Assembly: GCA_965601685.1 (NCBI GenBank)
Contig: CBFCWI010000001.1
Coordinates: 310,001 to 374,000 of the forward strand
Direction of reading: 5' to 3'
Origin: JANQJD01 sp965601685
Lineage (GTDB): Bacteria; Pseudomonadota; Alphaproteobacteria; Rhodospirillales; Rhodospirillaceae
DNA: 64,000 nucleotides
Positions 26,633 through 36,185 of the stretch are shown here, piece by piece. A program made the position numbers and the translations under genes. Numbering within the stretch: position 1 is the stretch's first letter; the number at the start of each line of letters is the position of its first letter. The notes under the pieces were generated by a model that saw only the letters and a program-made list of their open reading frames with translations, did not search any database and had not been told where the DNA came from.

Positions 26633-27645
26633 GGTCGTCCCTCACTGTTGCAGCGTCCCCTCTACCTCAGACAAATGAGCTGAATGGTCATATAGCAACC
26701 CACTCACGATGTTGATGACAGGACAGGCTCTCGATTTTTCATAGGATTGCTTTTTCTGGTGACTGGAGGTCAGGACAGTCTGCCTCAAGCTTCCATTGCT
26801 CCTCAGAGACTGACGGAGACCTCTACTGCCGCCGCATTGCCGCTCTGTTCGTCAGGCTATGTCAGCACGCAGGCACGTACAATTTTCACGAAATCTATCC
26901 TAGTCTATTTTAGAGCACAGTGTTTGCCTAGCACACAGCAATTGGCCCACCGAATCTAGCCTAGAGATCTGGCATAATGCGTGTTGTAGTTCGTCCATGG
27001 TCCTCTCCTTTCCTAGAGTAGCTTCTTCATTGCACAATAACCTGTATGGAGAGTCCTTGTGTTGGTGTGGTGTTGAATAGCATTATATTCCACTGCGAGG
27101 CGTGTGCTCATATAGTGGTTCCTACTTTACAATCCTTTATAAAGACAGCAATGTGATAATAAAGTGTGCGTTACACCATAATAATAATAGTTAGGTATCA
27201 TAGTTAGGTATCATTGATCTCTTAGAGATCCTTTTCCGCGCTCTCCGATCTTCCCATGCGTCATCAGGACGAATCTTGATCAGTTGCCATGCTGAGCATG
27301 GCCTGGAATTTTTCCTAACAATTGTATTGAATTGTAATTCTTCAGCCTTTAGAGTAGAATGCGCAATTCTCTTGGCGCCAGCCATATTTCACGTTAGATT
27401 GTTGCCTTCTAATCCATGGATTCTGATTTAAGAAGTGGCGTTTATTAGCTACTGAAGCCAAGGAAGCCAGACGATGTAGGAAAGTATGGCCATGCGTCGC
27501 GAGCGGGCTCACTCAGTATGGGCAGCCGAGGAGCAGCGTGCCACCGATAGGGTAAGGGTAGAAGATGCCTTGAGAGCCCCCTGCAAAGGTAGGGCACAAC
27601 GCACGAGGGCGGCAGAGTATTGTATGCGTGCACAGAGAGGGGCAA
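26633..27645. other. 1 kb gene-free stretch between fccA and dsrE2
   Basis: The longest apparently empty stretch of the window. It lies between two divergently read sulfur oxidation units. Several short open frames (for example 27191-27385 minus) show no recognisable family and look like noise or old remnants. A tandem 13-base duplication lies at 27188-27213, next to a small palindrome gatctcttagagatc. AT content appears higher than in genes between 26990 and 27400. The dsrE2 ribosome binding site (GAGGGG) is at its right end. Confidence 0.5.
27188..27213. repeat. tandem 13-base duplication
   Basis: The unit tagttaggtatca occurs twice in a row, followed at once by the near-palindrome gatctcttagagatc. 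It lies in the long spacer upstream of dsrE2. Function is unknown; chance slippage is the simplest reading. Confidence 0.6.
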
Positions 27646-28134
27646 ATGTCGGACAATACCAAGAGCATGTCAATTATTGTGACTAAAGGGACTCTAGACT
27701 GGGCTTACCCTCCATTTATTCTAGCAACTACAGGAGCTAGTATGGGGCTCGACGTCACATTATTCTTTACTTTCTATGGACTGGCCCTATGCAAGAAGAA
27801 ACTTGATCTGAAGGTCACTACCCTTGGTAATGCAGCTATGGAGATGCCAATGATGGGCATGCATTTAGTTATGCCCAATCTCATTGGTATGTTGCCAGGC
27901 ATCGATGGCTTTGCCACTGCTATGATGAAGGATCTCATAAAGAAAAAAGGGGTCGCGTCTATTGAGGAGCTGCGCGAACTTGCGAAAGAAGCAGAGGTAC
28001 GTTTGATTGCCTGTCAGATGACCATGGATCTCTTCGAGTACAAAACCTCGGACATGATGGATGGGCTCGAATATGCGGGAGCAGCGACCTATATAGAAAC
28101 TGCCTCTAAGTGCAATATTAACCTATTCATTTAA
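27646..28134 (+). CDS. dsrE2: DsrE2-like sulfur carrier family protein
   Basis: DsrE/DsrF-like protein of the DsrE2 type, thought to move sulfane sulfur together with TusA in sulfur oxidisers. It has 162 residues from the ATG at 27646, behind AGAGGGG. The N-terminal part is hydrophobic (PPFILATTGASMGLDVTLFFTFYGLALCKKK), then GNAAMEMPMMGMH, KKKGVASIEELRELAKEAEVRLIACQMTMDLF with the conserved cysteine in ACQMT, and GLEYAGAATYIETA near the end. tusA follows 86 bases later, so the two are likely co-transcribed. A rhodanese often completes the group but is not seen here. Confidence 0.88.
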   Translation: MSDNTKSMSIIVTKGTLDWAYPPFILATTGASMGLDVTLFFTFYGLALCKKKLDLKVTTLGNAAMEMPMMGMHLVMPNLIGMLPGIDGFATAMMKDLIKKKGVASIEELRELAKEAEVRLIACQMTMDLFEYKTSDMMDGLEYAGAATYIETASKCNINLFI

Positions 28135-28220
28135 CCCGGGCAACGATATTGCATTATGGTTCTGCAATACAGTGAGGTGGCATATTCTCTTTCTTAGAAG
28201 TTGTAATAGGGAGAAAAACA

Positions 28221-28451
28221 ATGAGTACTATCACCTTTCTTGACGCTAAGGGCTTGAATTGCCCTATGCCAATCTTGCGGGCAAAAAAGGCCCTGAAGGA
28301 CGTTACGGTTGGTGCGATCCTGGAAGTACATGCTACAGATCCTGGCTCTATCAAAGACTTCGAGGCTTTCTGTCGCCAGACAGGCCACGAACTGATGCAG
28401 AGTACAGAGGAAGGCGGCATCTACAAGTATCAAATCAAACGCACAAGCTGA
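28221..28451 (+). CDS. tusA: TusA/SirA-family sulfur carrier protein
   Basis: Small cytoplasmic sulfur carrier of 76 residues. The conserved CPxP motif is in GLNCPMPILRAKKAL, whose cysteine carries persulfide sulfur, followed by VGAILEVHATDPGSIKDFEAFCRQTGHEL. A GGGAGAA ribosome binding site precedes the ATG. Its place after dsrE2 suggests a role in oxidative sulfur trafficking (feeding reverse Dsr or Hdr-like systems) rather than only tRNA thiolation; that is inference from context. Confidence 0.93.
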   Translation: MSTITFLDAKGLNCPMPILRAKKALKDVTVGAILEVHATDPGSIKDFEAFCRQTGHELMQSTEEGGIYKYQIKRTS

Positions 28452-28495
28452 GCCAGGGGAGTGTGTGTATACGATCCCTGCCTCGCTGCCTGCGC

Positions 28496-28525
28496 CTGCT
28501 GCTATGCTGAACCGTACAGCAGCAG
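28496..28525. terminator. hairpin between convergent tusA and malQ
   Basis: 8-base stem ctgctgct/agcagcag with a 14-base loop, extendable with mismatches on both sides (CTGC/GCAG), in the 150-base gap between tusA and malQ. It may serve both strands; no T-run is present. Confidence 0.4.
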
Positions 28526-28601
28526 AAGCAGCCTAGAGAGGGGTGTGCGTGAGTAGGGAGCGGAGCGCCATCGGCGTACGGCCGTGCATCCCAGCGTTGG
28601 T

Positions 28602-30806
28602 TCACACGGCAGGACGAGCAGAACGATCTGCATGAATGGCTGCGGCGCTTGTATGCAGGTAGTGATTGTCCTTTAAGTTCTCTACTAGAAATTTTATTTT
28701 CCGCTGCCAGTTGGAATATTCGTCGACCGTTCCCGGCAAGTTGAGCTGCGTCGTTTCCAGTAATAGGTCATCCAGATTCACGAGCATCAAGCGGCTACTC
28801 GATCGGGCGAGGAAACGGTGCACAGCCAGAATCAGAGTCTGCATATGCCCGTCGTCTAGTGCAGGATTCAGAGGGAAATCCTGTCCAAGCAGCTCCTGAT
28901 CCATAAGAGCAGCGCGCAGTAATTGACGGTCTGTATTGCGTTTCTCTACCAGAGTTTCAGCTGGTTGGTCAGCCGAGACGAGGTTCAGTTGCCGTTTCAG
29001 GGCGATATCCGTGCCATGCCAGTGGCCAGCCACTGTCGGTAGATCGTGTGTAGAAGCCGTGGCCAGCGCAACAGGTGGATAAGTATTAGGTCGCTTGAAC
29101 AAATTTTCTCCTGGCCAGCGTTCAAACATCAATACACGGTACGAGAGGATGCCTTCCGCTGTCATACGGTCGCGGAATTCGGGTGGCACAGTCCCTAAAT
29201 CCTCGCCTATGACCATGCACCTGTGACGGTGACTCTCTAGGGCAACGATCCCTAGCAGATCATCGAAGGGATAGCCCACATAAGCCCCTGTAGATGGATT
29301 CCCGCCGAGTGGAATCCAGAAAAGGTGCATAAGTGCCATAACATGGTCTATACGCAAGGCGCCAGCATGACGCATATTAGCCCGCAATACGGCAATGAAA
29401 TCAGCATAGCCGTTTTCCTGGAGCCGCAGCGGATTAAACGGCGGCGAACCCCAATCCTGGCCTTTAGCATTGAATTGATCTGGTGGTGCACCGACACGAG
29501 CAGCTGCGAAAGTTTCCTGATGGCTCCAGACATCCGCCCCGGCAGGATCCACGCCGACAGCCAGATCGCGGTATAATCCGACTGACAGCCCGTTGTCAGT
29601 GCAATGCTGCGCCGCAGCACCAAGCTGACGATCCGCCTCCCATTGTAGATAGAGGTGATAGGCAATGCGTCTCGCATGCACCTTCTCCTGTGCAAAGGCC
29701 TGCACTGCAGCACTGGTAGTGGTTTGAAACGGCACTGGCCAATCGTGCCAGCCCAGGCCCTTGTGGGCATCCACAAGGGCCTGATAAAGGGCAAAGCGAT
29801 AGAGAGGCTCACCGCCTGCTTCGCAGAAGAGCTGGAAGGCCCTGCGGCGGTCATCCGTTTTGCGTCCAGCGGGATGTTGAGACTCAAAGCAAGCATGTAA
29901 CAATTCAAGGACCTCGAATTTCAGTGCAGCGACCGCTATATAATCCACGTGTGTCGTGGCACGCGCCTGTTTCAGTCGTTTCTGAAACCGAGCAGTTCTG
30001 ATACGCTTGCAAGCTCTGTCGCATTCGACTAGTTCAGGCACAGCACTGACATCAATATAAAGCGGGTTCAAGAACAGTCTGCTCGACGGAGAATAAGGGC
30101 TACAATGCAGGGGATTATGAGGAAATAAAGCGTGTAGTGGGTTGAGACCGATACAGGTCGCCCCAATCCCGGCCAGCGCCGTCGTCAACTTCCCCAAGGT
30201 AGTGAAATCACCGATTCCCCAGTCATTTTCCGAACGGAGAGCATAAAGATGGCAGGCCACGCCCCAGCGCCGCTCATCGGCTAGGAACCATGCAGGCATG
30301 TATGACATAGTGGGAGCAATGACTACCATTCCATGTGCAGATATACTGTTTATATTAATAATAAGATGATAATATCCATCACTAATATCTTCTGGAAGTG
30401 GCATATCTAGACGTACAACCTTAGTGCTGTATATTATTCGACTATCACTCTCCGATAGAGTACCGGGTTGGAGCTTTCCGCTCACGACACGGCCATCCTC
30501 AGCTGTGAGACTCCAAACAATTGGCTGCATGGCCACGTCGGCTGGCAGATTCAGCGGCACAGTCATAGGCTGACCGCGGCGAATGACGGTGACGAACTGC
30601 AGCCAACGCCGCCACGTTCGTTCCTCGAGAGCCTGCAGGTATTCCGCAGCGGCATCGTTTGCCTCTCCTAGCGGTAACCCCATGGCAGCTATCATCAACC
30701 GCTTAGTGTCTTCGCTGGTCTCGTTGCGATGGCCGAAGATGTCCCAGTAAACAGGTTCGATTCCAACCAGTTCGGCAAGCCGACTCAAGGTTTCGCTTTT
30801 ATCCAT
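28602..30806 (-). CDS. malQ: 4-alpha-glucanotransferase (amylomaltase)
   Basis: GH77 enzyme that transfers glucan chains between maltooligosaccharides, here probably reshaping glycogen breakdown products. It has 734 residues with an N-terminal extension of about 200 residues as in bacterial long-type MalQ. The GH77 core has SENDWGIGDF, then PYSPSSRLFLNPLYIDV. The catalytic aspartate region is GALRIDHVMALMHLFWIP, the acid is in VIGEDLGTVP, and ASTHDLPTVAGHWHG is the third aspartate segment. The start overlaps the glgX 3' end by 22 bases, so it is the third gene of glgB-glgX-malQ. Confidence 0.96.
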   Translation of the reverse strand: MDKSETLSRLAELVGIEPVYWDIFGHRNETSEDTKRLMIAAMGLPLGEANDAAAEYLQALEERTWRRWLQFVTVIRRGQPMTVPLNLPADVAMQPIVWSLTAEDGRVVSGKLQPGTLSESDSRIIYSTKVVRLDMPLPEDISDGYYHLIININSISAHGMVVIAPTMSYMPAWFLADERRWGVACHLYALRSENDWGIGDFTTLGKLTTALAGIGATCIGLNPLHALFPHNPLHCSPYSPSSRLFLNPLYIDVSAVPELVECDRACKRIRTARFQKRLKQARATTHVDYIAVAALKFEVLELLHACFESQHPAGRKTDDRRRAFQLFCEAGGEPLYRFALYQALVDAHKGLGWHDWPVPFQTTTSAAVQAFAQEKVHARRIAYHLYLQWEADRQLGAAAQHCTDNGLSVGLYRDLAVGVDPAGADVWSHQETFAAARVGAPPDQFNAKGQDWGSPPFNPLRLQENGYADFIAVLRANMRHAGALRIDHVMALMHLFWIPLGGNPSTGAYVGYPFDDLLGIVALESHRHRCMVIGEDLGTVPPEFRDRMTAEGILSYRVLMFERWPGENLFKRPNTYPPVALATASTHDLPTVAGHWHGTDIALKRQLNLVSADQPAETLVEKRNTDRQLLRAALMDQELLGQDFPLNPALDDGHMQTLILAVHRFLARSSSRLMLVNLDDLLLETTQLNLPGTVDEYSNWQRKIKFLVENLKDNHYLHTSAAAIHADRSARPAV

Positions 30807-33079
30807 GATCGCTTCCTCTTAGGCTTCTGCATCCTGGCCTTGAGCCATACCTTGTGCCGCTGTTGGGAATAAGCAGGAGTATACTGTCGGAAACGGTCTA
30901 GGGCTGTCCTGCTGACGGCACGGTGTGGGCGGGCATCCTCACCATCCTCAACGACACTTTGCTGATGATCGCGGATCAGGAGCACGAACGAACGCGGCTC
31001 CAATGGGTAGAAACTGGAGGCAACAAAGGTTTCCGCTGACCCTGCGAGACCAGGCCTGGCAGTGTCAAACACACGACTCCACCGCTGGCCATAAGAACCA
31101 GAAGGCAGACGAAAGTCGACAGGGCCGTCATGGGCGTTCATCAGAATAATGAAACGCTCATTAGCGATGAGATCAGCGCTCGTCACAGTGCTGCCGAGGT
31201 GAAATCCGAAGCAGCGAATGAAAGGAACACGCCATTCCTCCGCCTTCATCTCACAGCCATTCGTACTTAACCAGGTCACATCCTTTAAACTAAGGTGTGG
31301 CACTACCGTGCCCGTGAAGAAAGAGGTGCGTCGAAATACAGCATATCTGCGGCGCAAGCTGAGCAACATCCGCGTAAAGTCCAACAGTGCGCAATCCTCT
31401 GCTCTAGTTAGGGACCAATCCACCCAGCTGACGGGATTGTCTTGGCAATATGCGTTGTTGTTGCCATGCTGAGTACGGCCCATTTCATCGCCAGCCACCA
31501 ACATCGGTACACCCTGGGATAAAAGAAGTGTTGCTAACATGTTTTTCTTTTGACGCTGACGCAGAGCATTGATACGCGGGTCAGCAGTTTCACCCTCAAT
31601 GCCGCAATGCCAGCTCAGGTTATTATCGGTGCCGTCTTGGTTGTCTTCGTTGTTAGCCTCATTATGCTTGACACTATAGCTGACGAGGTCATGCAAGGTG
31701 AAGCCATCATGAGCGGTGATAAAATTAATGCTGGCCTGGGGACGGCGACCATCGTGGCCGAAAAGATCGGAGGAGCCAGTCAGGCGAGTCGCGAGGTCGC
31801 TGACGAGACCATAATCCCCTCGCCAGAAACCGCGTACCGTGTTGCGAAAGCGGTCGTTCCACTCCGCCCAACCAGGAGGAAAACGTCCTACCTGGTAGCC
31901 GCCTAAGCCGAGATCCCACGGTTCAGCAATTAATTTTGCCCTGGACAGGACGGGATCTTGGCTTACAGCCGCTAAAAACGGGCACTCAGGGTGGTAACCA
32001 TTCGGCAGTCGTGCTAGGGACAGGGCAAGATCGAAACGGAAGCCATCCACCCCCATTTCAGTAACCCAATAGCGCAGACAATCCGTTACCATCTGCATGA
32101 CCCGCGGATGTGGTACGTTCAATGTGTTGCCGCAGCCAGTGTGATCCATGTAGTAACGGGCGTTGTCGTGAACGGTCAGGTAATAACTCAGATTGTCGAT
32201 CCCCCTCAGAGAAAGAGTCGGCCCGAGGTGATTCCCTTCGGCTGTGTGGTTGAAGACCACGTCAAGAATCACTTCGATTCCAGCTTCATGAAAGCGACGG
32301 ACCATTAATTGGAACTCATCGACGCCTGTCTCAGCCATGTAACCAGAGTGGGAGGCAAAGAACGCATAAGGATTATAGCCCCAGTAGTTGCTGAGTCCCT
32401 TGCCAATAAGATGTTGCTCATCCAAGAAGGGAAATACCGGTAACAGTTCAATAGCAGTGATTCCTAAGCTTTGCAGGTGCCGTAGAATTGGTTCTGAAGC
32501 TAGACCAGTATAAGTACCGCGCTGACTCTCTGGTATCTGCGGATGGCGCCGCGACAAACCAGCCACGTGAGCTTCGTAGAGAATAGTTTGGCTCCATGGC
32601 GTGCATGGCCTATGATGCTCCTCCCATGGCGATGGCATAGCCGTCACTACTGCTTTAGCCATATAACGGGCGCTATCTCGGCGGTCGAACGACATGTCCT
32701 TGTGCAGACTGTCTGTTCGATAACCGAATAGAGCATCATGCCAGTGAATACGGCCAGCAATAGCACGGGCATAAGGGTCGAGCAGTAATTTATTGCCGTT
32801 GAAGCGCTGCCCCTTCGCAGGCTCATAGGGGCCGTAAACCCTATACCCGTAAAGCTGGCCTGGCCTACACTCGGGCAGACGAGCGTGCCAGATCTGGTCT
32901 GTATACTCCAACAACGGTATCCGTGCTTGCTCGTGCCGTCCACTGGAGTCAAAAAGACACAGCTCGACCCGCTCAGCATGGGCTGAGAATAAGGCGAAAT
33001 TGACACCACCTCCATCCCAGGTTGCTCCCAGAGGATAGGGAGCTCCCGGCCAAACCGTCCAACCGGAACCTTTAGCCAT
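30785..33079 (-). CDS. glgX: glycogen debranching enzyme GlgX
   Basis: GH13 isoamylase-type enzyme that cleaves alpha-1,6 branches of phosphorylase-trimmed glycogen. It has 764 residues: an N-terminal CBM48-like domain (PLGATWDGGGVNFALFSAHAERVELCLFD), then the barrel with VILDVVFNHTAEGNHLGP, the nucleophile region VDGFRFDLA, the acid in LIAEPWDLGLGGYQVG, and FITAHDGFTLHDLVSY. It is about 40-60 residues longer than common GlgX, mostly through a very basic C-terminal tail rich in K and R. It begins right after the glgB stop. Confidence 0.95.
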   Translation of the reverse strand: MAKGSGWTVWPGAPYPLGATWDGGGVNFALFSAHAERVELCLFDSSGRHEQARIPLLEYTDQIWHARLPECRPGQLYGYRVYGPYEPAKGQRFNGNKLLLDPYARAIAGRIHWHDALFGYRTDSLHKDMSFDRRDSARYMAKAVVTAMPSPWEEHHRPCTPWSQTILYEAHVAGLSRRHPQIPESQRGTYTGLASEPILRHLQSLGITAIELLPVFPFLDEQHLIGKGLSNYWGYNPYAFFASHSGYMAETGVDEFQLMVRRFHEAGIEVILDVVFNHTAEGNHLGPTLSLRGIDNLSYYLTVHDNARYYMDHTGCGNTLNVPHPRVMQMVTDCLRYWVTEMGVDGFRFDLALSLARLPNGYHPECPFLAAVSQDPVLSRAKLIAEPWDLGLGGYQVGRFPPGWAEWNDRFRNTVRGFWRGDYGLVSDLATRLTGSSDLFGHDGRRPQASINFITAHDGFTLHDLVSYSVKHNEANNEDNQDGTDNNLSWHCGIEGETADPRINALRQRQKKNMLATLLLSQGVPMLVAGDEMGRTQHGNNNAYCQDNPVSWVDWSLTRAEDCALLDFTRMLLSLRRRYAVFRRTSFFTGTVVPHLSLKDVTWLSTNGCEMKAEEWRVPFIRCFGFHLGSTVTSADLIANERFIILMNAHDGPVDFRLPSGSYGQRWSRVFDTARPGLAGSAETFVASSFYPLEPRSFVLLIRDHQQSVVEDGEDARPHRAVSRTALDRFRQYTPAYSQQRHKVWLKARMQKPKRKRSWIKAKP

Positions 33080-33092
33080 GCCCTCCCCCTGT

Positions 33093-35303
33093 TCAGGCCG
33101 CTGGCTTAAAAATCACTGCCCCAAGAGGCGGCAGAATGAGAGACATAGAACACGGTTGACTATGCATTGGAGCGGGGTCTGACATCACAGCACCAGCATT
33201 CCCGACGTTGCTGCCTCCGTACACAGCAGCGTCAGAATTGAATATTTCCTTGTATACTGCATGTGTTGGTACACCAATGCGATAGTGATACCGTACCACC
33301 GGTGTGAAATTGCACACTACAACCACGAAATCCTCTGGATTGAGTCCCCGCCGTACATAAGACAGGGTACTCTGGTCGTGGTCGTGACAATCGATCCATA
33401 GGAACCCCTCCCGCTCGTTGTCTACGTTGTCTAGCTGGTGCAGGGCAGAATGGTGGCGGCAAAGGGTATTTAAGTCACGTAAACAGTTCTGTGCGCCTTT
33501 GTGAATAGGGTATTGCAGCAGGTGCCAACCCAGACTGTCATCGTGATTCCATTCCGATGTCTGACCAAACTCCGATCCCATGAATAAGAGCTTTTTCCCT
33601 GGTTGTGTGTACATGAAGGCAAAGTAGAGCCGCAGGTTAGCGAATTTTCTCCACTCATCACCAGGCATCTTACTCACAAGAGACCCCTTGCCGTGCACGA
33701 CCTCATCGTGGGAGATGGCGAGGATAAAATTCTCGTGAAAAGCGTATAGAAGACCAAATGTCAGATCATCGTGGTGAAAGCGTCGATGGACTGGGTCTTT
33801 TGATATATATCTCAACGTGTCATGCATCCAGCCCATATTCCACTTATAGCCAAAACCAAGCCCACCCAGATAAGTGGGGCGTGATACCATAGGCCATGCT
33901 GTTGATTCTTCAGCACAGGTAAAAGCCCCAGAGTGCTGGGCATAGACTACTTCATTGACACGCTTCAGAAAGCTGATAGCCGCTAAATTCTCCTTCCCAC
34001 CGTACTCATTTGGTATCCACTCCCCAGAAGAACGACTGTAATCAAGATAGATCATTGACGCCACGGCATCCACGCGCAGCCCATCGATGTGGTATTGATC
34101 AAGCCAGAACAGAGCGTTTGAGAGAAGGAAATTCTGCACCTCAGAGCGGTCGTAGTTGTAGACGAGTGTCCCCCAGTCGCTATGCCGCCCCTGACGAGGG
34201 TCCATGTGTTCGTACAGATGGGTGCCATCAAAGAAACCAAGACCATGGGCGTCCTCCGGGAAATGGCCTGGCACCCAGTCTAAAATAACGCCAATATTTG
34301 CTTCGTGGCATCTGTTAACAAAATAGCGAAAATCATCTGGCTCGCCCAGACGGCTGGTCGGCGCAAAGAGGGCGATGGGTTGATAACCCCACGACCCCAC
34401 AAATGGATGTTCGTTTACTGGCAGCAACTCAATGTGAGTGTAGCCCATGTCCTTGACGTAGTCGACCAGCTCTTCGGCTAGCTCCCGATAGCTCAACGAC
34501 CGGAATCCTTGTTCTGGATTGCGCCGCCACGACATGAGATGTACTTCGTATATGCAAATCGGATGTGTATTAGCACTAGTAGAAGAGCGATTTTTCATCC
34601 ATTCATCGTCTGTCCACCGAAAGCAGGATTCGTAAACACGCGAAGCCGTACGTGGCGGTACCTCGCACCAAAAGGCATACGGGTCAGCCTTCGCTGGTAT
34701 CAGATTGCCATGAGGGCCACGGATTTCAAACTTGTAATTGGTGCCGATACCAATACACGGCACAAAGAGATCCCACACACCGCAAGAGTGGTGAACGCGC
34801 ATCGGGTGACGCCGACCGTCCCATTCATTGAAATCACCGATTACACTGACACGCCGTGCGTTAGGTGCCCAAACAGCGAAGGCCACCCCCTGGACACCAT
34901 CTATTTCCATCAGATGGGCACCAAGCTTCTCGTAGCTGCGCAGGTGGGTACCTTCTGCTAGCAGGTACTGATCAATCTCACCTAACACTGGCGGGAATCG
35001 ATAAGTATCCTCAATGTCAGTGGCACCCCCATCCCAGAAATGCAAACGCAACTTATATGCGAATCTTTCTGTAGCCTCAGGAAACAGAGCAACGAAAAAT
35101 CCCTGCTCGTGGATTTGTTCCATAGGCGCCAGCACTGTCCCCGCCATATCAACAACATCAAGACGCAGGGCATGTGGCAAGAAAGCTCGGATGACCATCC
35201 CCACGTCGGGCTCGGCAGAATGAATGCCGAGAATGGAGAACGGATCTGCATGGTCTGAATTCATGAGACCCAGAACCGCTCCGTCGATTGCTTGGTAATT
35301 CAT
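33093..35303 (-). CDS. glgB: 1,4-alpha-glucan branching enzyme
   Basis: GH13 enzyme that creates alpha-1,6 branches in glycogen. It has 736 residues, the full two-CBM48 form (about 730 in E. coli). It shows DPFSILGIH at the N-terminus and VSVIGDFNEWDGRRHPM in the second CBM48. In the barrel it has ELLPVNEHPFVGSWGYQ, the nucleophile region DGLRVDAVASMIY, the acid in TCAEESTAWP and the aspartate in ISHDEVVHGKGSL. First gene of glgB-glgX-malQ, with a GAGGG ribosome binding site. glgA, glgC and glgP are not in the window. Confidence 0.97.
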   Translation of the reverse strand: MNYQAIDGAVLGLMNSDHADPFSILGIHSAEPDVGMVIRAFLPHALRLDVVDMAGTVLAPMEQIHEQGFFVALFPEATERFAYKLRLHFWDGGATDIEDTYRFPPVLGEIDQYLLAEGTHLRSYEKLGAHLMEIDGVQGVAFAVWAPNARRVSVIGDFNEWDGRRHPMRVHHSCGVWDLFVPCIGIGTNYKFEIRGPHGNLIPAKADPYAFWCEVPPRTASRVYESCFRWTDDEWMKNRSSTSANTHPICIYEVHLMSWRRNPEQGFRSLSYRELAEELVDYVKDMGYTHIELLPVNEHPFVGSWGYQPIALFAPTSRLGEPDDFRYFVNRCHEANIGVILDWVPGHFPEDAHGLGFFDGTHLYEHMDPRQGRHSDWGTLVYNYDRSEVQNFLLSNALFWLDQYHIDGLRVDAVASMIYLDYSRSSGEWIPNEYGGKENLAAISFLKRVNEVVYAQHSGAFTCAEESTAWPMVSRPTYLGGLGFGYKWNMGWMHDTLRYISKDPVHRRFHHDDLTFGLLYAFHENFILAISHDEVVHGKGSLVSKMPGDEWRKFANLRLYFAFMYTQPGKKLLFMGSEFGQTSEWNHDDSLGWHLLQYPIHKGAQNCLRDLNTLCRHHSALHQLDNVDNEREGFLWIDCHDHDQSTLSYVRRGLNPEDFVVVVCNFTPVVRYHYRIGVPTHAVYKEIFNSDAAVYGGSNVGNAGAVMSDPAPMHSQPCSMSLILPPLGAVIFKPAA

Positions 35304-35560
35304 TGATGCTACCCTCTGTTTTGCAGCCAGGCGCCTGAGCCTGAAGATAGCGGGAATCCATTACCTACTACTTTCTAGGGCATGCATCTCCGGCTACCAC
35401 CAAACTGTCAGCTCCTCTGAACCGCTACCCATGTCACAGCCGAACCGTGCCCATACCTCCAACCTCTTTGGCCACAACCTACCCCTGCCCGCTGCAGCAG
35501 CCCCCCACAAGAAGACCAGCCTACTATGGTCAACGATCATCAACGACACGCCGTTACTTT

Positions 35561-35887
35561 TTAGACCTTTTTAGAAGACCGTGCCTTGCGTGGTACGGAT
35601 ACAGTCGGTGCTATTTTAGTTTTTATTTCGTTCTTTCCCCCTGTCTTGCCGCGGTCTCCTGGCTTCACGGCAGTTTCCGTATCGATACTGGTTCTAGACG
35701 TGGGCACAGATGTGGTTTGCGGCGGAGACTGTACCTGTGCAGCCGCCTGTTCAGCGGCGATCTGGACTTCAGCTTTGAACCAGTACTCCATATCACGACC
35801 ATGCTCACACCCTGCCGCTTCCCATAGTTGGTAGGCGCGTTCACGGACGCGCTGAATAAATTCCGTTCCCATCCTGTTTGCTTCCAT
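35561..35887 (-). CDS. DUF2934 domain protein with basic tail
   Basis: Small protein of 108 residues from the ATG at 35887; an ATG at 35872 is equally possible. The N-terminal 45 residues match the DUF2934 pattern: RVRERAYQLWEAAGCEHGRDMEYWFKAE has the spaced aromatic and charged residues of this family. The second half is low-complexity, rich in S, T, P and K, ending in KARSSKKV. DUF2934 proteins are common near glycogen and trehalose genes in Alphaproteobacteria; their function is unknown. It lies about 260 bases upstream of glgB on the same strand, so it may belong to the same transcript. Confidence 0.8.
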   Translation of the reverse strand: MEANRMGTEFIQRVRERAYQLWEAAGCEHGRDMEYWFKAEVQIAAEQAAAQVQSPPQTTSVPTSRTSIDTETAVKPGDRGKTGGKNEIKTKIAPTVSVPRKARSSKKV

Positions 35888-36185
35888 GCTATTGTGTCTG
35901 CACACGCGGAGTGCGCACTTTGTCCGAAACGGTGGCTCGTCTGCAAGACTCAGTTCGTGAGGTGGCCTGGCGTAAAGCGGAATTGCCGGCCGGCATTGGT
36001 TTGCAGCTACTGCTTTGCAACTGTTCCCCTTACTGCTCGGACCGAATCGAGATCCCGCTGCCTAGGAATCACAGGATCTCCTGCTAGGCGTTCCCTAGCC
36101 CCTCGTAATCGCAGAACCCCTTCGAAAGGGGATGGACAGCAAGGCTGCCAGCTAAGGCTACCAGCTAATGAATGGGTTGAGACAA

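Noticed and set aside
27191..27385. 64-codon minus-strand open frame in the long spacer
   Set aside because: No recognisable motif, no good ribosome binding site, and it ends inside the tandem duplication; judged to be noise.
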